This document shows, piece after piece, positions 7,166 through 10,088 of a stretch of DNA of 10,088 nt (position 1 is its first letter; each line of letters opens with the position of its first letter). The stretch is from JAGTVG01 sp964389805 (GTDB taxonomy: Bacteria; Bacteroidota; Bacteroidia; Cytophagales; Cyclobacteriaceae): contig CAYMFU010000063.1 of NCBI GenBank assembly GCA_964389805.1, positions 1 to 10,088 on the forward strand. Reading direction: 5' to 3'. Both the position numbers and the translations under genes were made by a program. Under the pieces are notes generated by a model that had not been told where the DNA came from, did not search any database, and worked only from the letters and a program-made list of their open reading frames with translations.

Positions 7166-7369
7166 TTAGCTATGAACTAACTCAAAGTACTGATCAAATA
7201 TTTTTCGGGGTATTACCCGGGTAGGAAGACTACTGCCCCACTTTGGTGATATCTGGAACAATCCATTGAATGATCTTCCTATATAATTTTTACCCTTTTC
7301 ATAACCTCCAAAGAATCTTCTCTCGTCCGGTTTTTGATTACATTTGAATTCTACTCTAAAACGATCCAT
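7166..7369 (-). CDS. Small protein of unknown function, 67 residues
   Basis: An ATG at 7369-7367 on the minus strand opens 67 codons ending in TAA at 7168-7166, 3 bases from the convergent murF-alr stop. The product begins MDRFRVEFKCNQKPDERRFF and continues with Gly/aromatic-rich text (GGYEKGKNYIGRSFNGLF, residues 21-38) and PTRVIPRKIFDQYFELV (49-65). It is basic, has no signal peptide or membrane segment, and has only one Cys (residue 10). The balanced residue mix and codon use look like a real protein rather than a shadow, since no other gene covers this interval. The compact strand-turn pattern suggests a small beta-rich fold. I do not recognise the family with certainty. An exact TAnnTTTG on the minus strand at 7499-7506 could drive it through a roughly 125-base leader. 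Confidence 0.6.
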   Translation of the reverse strand: MDRFRVEFKCNQKPDERRFFGGYEKGKNYIGRSFNGLFQISPKWGSSLPTRVIPRKIFDQYFELVHS

Positions 7370-7498
7370 GGTGTGTTATTAATAAGTGCTTGTGTTGGTT
7401 CTTAACGAATATAATAAAATATTGTTTACAATACACAATAAATCAGGTGACATTTTCGTTTAAAAATGATGAAAAATGCCGTTTTTTATAAGAAAAAT

Positions 7499-7506
7499 CA
7501 AATTTA
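7499..7506 (-). promoter_or_regulatory. Predicted -7 element, minus strand
   Basis: Minus-strand TAAATTTG matches TAnnTTTG. It would start a message near 7493 that reaches the small gene at 7369 after about 125 bases. In such AT-rich sequence a chance match is plausible, and the nearest TTG upstream (7523-7521) is only 14 bases away, closer than usual. Confidence 0.3.
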
Positions 7507-7552
7507 ATCTTCGAATATATCAAAAAATGCAGTAGATGTCTGATTTTTGTAC

Positions 7553-7560
7553 TATTTTTG
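7553..7560 (+). promoter_or_regulatory. Predicted -7 element for the WG-repeat gene
   Basis: TATTTTTG matches TAnnTTTG exactly, 31 bases before the chosen TTG start at 7592. Transcription would begin near 7565-7568, giving a short leader of about 25 bases. No clear -33 TTG lies at the usual distance. Confidence 0.45.
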
Positions 7561-7591
7561 AAAATCTAAAAAAAATTTTGAGATTCTCGGG

Positions 7592-9838
7592 TTGGGGCGC
7601 AAAAAAGCATTGATATTATTACTTTTTATAGTTTTTGGAATACTACCCTGCAGCTATGCCAATGAGTATTCTATCTTCGAGCAAAACCAGAAAAAAGGAC
7701 TCCAAGATCATCGGGGAAAAGAAATTATACCAGCAGAATACGATGATATTGGCTGGAGTGACGGACAAACCAAAGTGCTTGATGGGATAATCGGTTATAA
7801 AATCGATGAATATTGGGGATTAATAAATCTCAAAAACTCAAAATTGACTAATGCGAAATTTAAAGATCTTATTCCTGGGAATAGATCTGTAATTGCCTCT
7901 ATCCCTGACTCATATAAACTGAATAACCTGTATGGGCTTATTAGTCCCACAGGCAAAATCCTGATAAATTTCAAATATAATTCCCTTGAAAGTTTTGGGA
8001 CAAACTTTGTTGTAAGCAAAAAAATAGATGGAAATATTCTGTATGCTGTAATCAATCATAAAGATGAATTAATTCTACCCTTTGATTATTTTTCTGCCTT
8101 TAAGGTCACAAACAACATCTTTGCTTTGAAAAATATCGATCAGGATCTGGACCTTATTGAACCATCCGGATCTTTTCTTATCGATGTTAAGGTTGATGGT
8201 GTAGAAATTCTTGCTGATCAATTATTGATAATTTCAAAAAATGGTAATAAAGGTCTGGTTGATTTTAAAGGAGAAGAGATCGCTCCTATGAATTATCAGA
8301 GGTTTTTTATAAATGAAAGTGGATTATTAAATGGCCTGCCCTCAAAGGATTGGAGAATGCTGTCTACTAAAGGCAAATCACTTGATACCCTTGGGTACGA
8401 CGAGGTAATACCCATAGATTCCGGATATTACAGGGCAAAAAGATTAAACTACAGTTTTATCGTAAATGAGTATGGTGAAGAGATATTTAAGATAAAGAAC
8501 TCTGAGATACAGTTTTTAAATGATTCGCTGGCCCTTTTTGAATCAAGAAATAGATTTGGTGTAATTAACTGCATAGGAGATACCCTGGTAGAAGCGAGCT
8601 ATGATGCTATTAGGATATCTGGAAACAGGTTCTTTCTATACTCGAAAAAGACAAACCGGATTGGTTGGACATTATCTGACTTGTATGGAGTGCAATTGTC
8701 TTCCCAGGAATTTGATGCACTATATCATCTTGATCATCAGAACATTGCCTTTAAAAGAAACGGTTTCTGGGGTATAATCGACAATTATGGGAATGAGAAG
8801 ATATTTGCTAAATACGATTCGATCTATACCAAGATGAATGATTTGTTTCTGGTGGATTTCTATAGTGAAAAGGGAGTGGTTGATGTATTTGGAGAATGGA
8901 AGGTATACCCTCAAAAAGGAGACGTTTTTCTATTGGAGAATGGAAATTATCTGATCAGTTCCTACTTTCAAAGCCGTGTCATTAATAAATGGGGATACGA
9001 ATTATTCGTTTCAGAAAATTACCTTAAGCCATTTAAAACGGGATTTATCGAAGAAGATTTCGAAGACAAGTTTGGCCTCCTGGATTACAACTTTAATCGT
9101 TTGCTTCAGGTTGATAATTTATTTGTGGGACCGATTGTAGAGGATTCTGCTTTCTTATTTAAAAATGAAAAAGGATGGGGAATAGTTGAATTGTCAGGTC
9201 AAATCTTATTTAAAGATGATAACCGGTTTGAACAAATAATTGGTTATAATGATGAATTCATTGGAGTTAAGATCGATGGATATTATGGATTTATTGATTT
9301 GAGGGGTAAACTTCGAATTGCCAACCGATATGAAGGGATTGGATTGTATAACGATGGGATGGCCAATATAAAGATCCTGAAAAAATGGGGAACTATTAAC
9401 AAGCAGGAAGATATCGTTGTTCAGCCCTATTACGATCAAATCGGGGTATTTGAAAACAGACTCGCCATTGCCTTAAAGAATAAAAAATATGGTATTTTGA
9501 ATGACATTGGACAAACGGTTGTCGCATTTGATTATGATTCCCTATATAGAATACAAAACGGCAATTTCATTTGTATTTTGAATTCCAATTATGGACTTAT
9601 AAACAATCAGGGTGAAATTATGTTTTATCCAAAATATGATTCTATTTTAGATCTTGATAATGGTTATGTAATTGCGGAACGTAAAAATAGATTTGGGGTT
9701 TTCAGTTCCAGTGGGGTATTTATAATACCAGTTAAATATGATCAGATTATATTTGATCCTTATAAACAATTGTTTCTTGTCTCTGAAGAACCGGGATGGG
9801 AGCGCATAATGGATCTAAAGGCTGCCGGAACATATTAA
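7592..9838 (+). CDS. Exported WG-repeat protein with about 21 repeats
   Basis: The 748-residue product begins with a Sec signal peptide (MGRKKALILLLFIVFGILPC, likely cleavage after SYA at residue 23). Almost all the rest is a WG-type (KWG) beta-repeat array: about 21 units starting near residues 36, 75, 114, 151, 187, 221, 255, 288, 322, 358, 393, 428, 461, 494, 529, 565, 599, 633, 667, 701 and 735. The pattern is aromatic-G-hydrophobic-I-aspartate/asparagine-x-x-G, then a strand and a K/E-Y-D turn, as in FWGIIDNYGNEKIFAKYDSI. The unit is 33-39 residues; the last is short and departs from consensus. The array probably folds as a repeated beta structure in the periplasm or at the outer membrane. 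No type IX sorting domain, enzyme motif or lipobox is visible. The start is TTG at 7592; no ATG lies between the upstream in-frame stop (7559) and the signal peptide. Family function is poorly defined; binding or scaffolding is a guess. Confidence 0.88.
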   Translation: MGRKKALILLLFIVFGILPCSYANEYSIFEQNQKKGLQDHRGKEIIPAEYDDIGWSDGQTKVLDGIIGYKIDEYWGLINLKNSKLTNAKFKDLIPGNRSVIASIPDSYKLNNLYGLISPTGKILINFKYNSLESFGTNFVVSKKIDGNILYAVINHKDELILPFDYFSAFKVTNNIFALKNIDQDLDLIEPSGSFLIDVKVDGVEILADQLLIISKNGNKGLVDFKGEEIAPMNYQRFFINESGLLNGLPSKDWRMLSTKGKSLDTLGYDEVIPIDSGYYRAKRLNYSFIVNEYGEEIFKIKNSEIQFLNDSLALFESRNRFGVINCIGDTLVEASYDAIRISGNRFFLYSKKTNRIGWTLSDLYGVQLSSQEFDALYHLDHQNIAFKRNGFWGIIDNYGNEKIFAKYDSIYTKMNDLFLVDFYSEKGVVDVFGEWKVYPQKGDVFLLENGNYLISSYFQSRVINKWGYELFVSENYLKPFKTGFIEEDFEDKFGLLDYNFNRLLQVDNLFVGPIVEDSAFLFKNEKGWGIVELSGQILFKDDNRFEQIIGYNDEFIGVKIDGYYGFIDLRGKLRIANRYEGIGLYNDGMANIKILKKWGTINKQEDIVVQPYYDQIGVFENRLAIALKNKKYGILNDIGQTVVAFDYDSLYRIQNGNFICILNSNYGLINNQGEIMFYPKYDSILDLDNGYVIAERKNRFGVFSSSGVFIIPVKYDQIIFDPYKQLFLVSEEPGWERIMDLKAAGTY

Positions 9839-9879
9839 AATGCACTGGCAGATTTATTGCGGGTAATAGATATATATTT

Positions 9880-10088
9880 ATGAGCAAACACTACAAATTA
9901 AGCCTGTTTTATTTGATAATCCTTATTGCAGCCATTTCCTGCAAAAAATTGGAGGCTCCTGTATATGAATCAGTAGATAATATTGAGATCAAAGATCGGT
10001 CCAGCAATTCAGTTACGATTTCGGCAAATGTGAATTTTCATAATCCAAATAATTATAGAATTACCTTAAAAAACGCCGATATCGATGT
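9880..10088 (+). CDS. LEA14-like lipoprotein, N-terminal part (cut by window edge)
   Basis: From the ATG at 9880 the frame is open for 69 codons to the window end. Residues 1-20 (MSKHYKLSLFYLIILIAAIS) form a lipoprotein signal peptide, with a lipobox-like AAIS followed by Cys21, the expected lipidation site. The following segment (VYESVDNIEI, then SVTISANVNFHNPNNYRITLKNADIDV) has the strand pattern and the FxNPN-type turn of the LEA type 2 / WHy family, small immunoglobulin-like beta proteins common as Bacteroidota lipoproteins with no settled role. It lies 41 bases after the WG-repeat gene on the same strand with no promoter match in the gap, so co-transcription is likely. The family call rests on a short stretch. 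Confidence 0.75.
   Translation, partial: MSKHYKLSLFYLIILIAAISCKKLEAPVYESVDNIEIKDRSSNSVTISANVNFHNPNNYRITLKNADID

Larger units (their letters stand above)
7370..7591. other. AT-rich divergent spacer with two promoter candidates
   Basis: This 222-base spacer separates the small minus-strand gene from the WG-repeat gene and holds no credible coding sequence. It is strongly AT-rich, with several AAAAATG runs (around 7462-7479 and 7522-7529) and a short inverted repeat ATTGT-TT-ACAAT at 7421-7432. It contains one outward TAnnTTTG element for each flanking gene. I see no RNA gene or strong terminator hairpin. Confidence 0.6.

Noticed and set aside
7203..7222. Hairpin around GGGT-ATT-ACCC as a terminator for murF-alr
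   Set aside because: The stem is only 4-5 pairs, has no following T-run, and lies within the small minus-strand gene.
7421..7439. ATTGT-TT-ACAAT inverted repeat as an operator
   Set aside because: Five-base arms in very AT-rich DNA are expected by chance; there is no second supporting copy with the same layout.
7795..9439. Minus-strand open frames opposite the WG-repeat gene (7795-8055, 8720-8914, 9206-9439)
   Set aside because: They lie wholly inside a strongly supported coding gene and encode no recognisable protein; they are shadows of its codon use.

Overview
This 10,088-base window looks like chromosomal DNA from a member of the Bacteroidota, possibly the Cytophagales or a relative; the order is an inference. 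Four things point there: a single-chain MurF-alanine racemase fusion, which is characteristic of that phylum; an RprX/RprY-like two-component pair; WG-repeat and LEA-type lipoprotein genes; and AT-rich spacers carrying several exact matches to the Bacteroidota -7 promoter element TAnnTTTG, with almost no Shine-Dalgarno sequences.

Left part (1-2855). A secreted acidic protein of unknown function, cut by the window edge, is encoded on the minus strand. It is divergent from a sensor histidine kinase, whose gene overlaps that of an OmpR-family response regulator by 14 bases. The 138-base divergent spacer holds four GTTAA(A/G) direct repeats at 10-11 base spacing, placed between two outward-facing TAnnTTTG elements. 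This is the arrangement expected if the response regulator controls both its own operon and the secreted protein gene.

Middle (2938-7162). A lone HisA-family (ProFAR isomerase-like) protein has Ser where the family has its first catalytic Asp, and no other histidine genes are visible. It is followed by a probable separate transcription unit: a TAnnTTTG promoter, a roughly 120-base leader, a tandem GNAT acetyltransferase, and murF-alr, whose start codon overlaps the GNAT stop by one base. The murF-alr product makes D-alanine and adds D-Ala-D-Ala to the peptidoglycan precursor.

Right part (7163-10088). A small 67-residue protein is encoded convergently, 3 bases after murF-alr. It is divergent from a large exported protein built almost wholly of about 21 WG-type repeats, which probably starts at TTG. 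A short gap then leads to the beginning of a lipoprotein with LEA14-like features, cut by the window edge.

No tRNA, rRNA, CRISPR array, insertion sequence or phage gene was seen. The window is mostly ordinary chromosome. The points most worth a second look are the phased repeats between divergent promoters, the possibly leaderless kinase mRNA, the HisA-like protein lacking its catalytic Asp, and the small uncharacterised protein.
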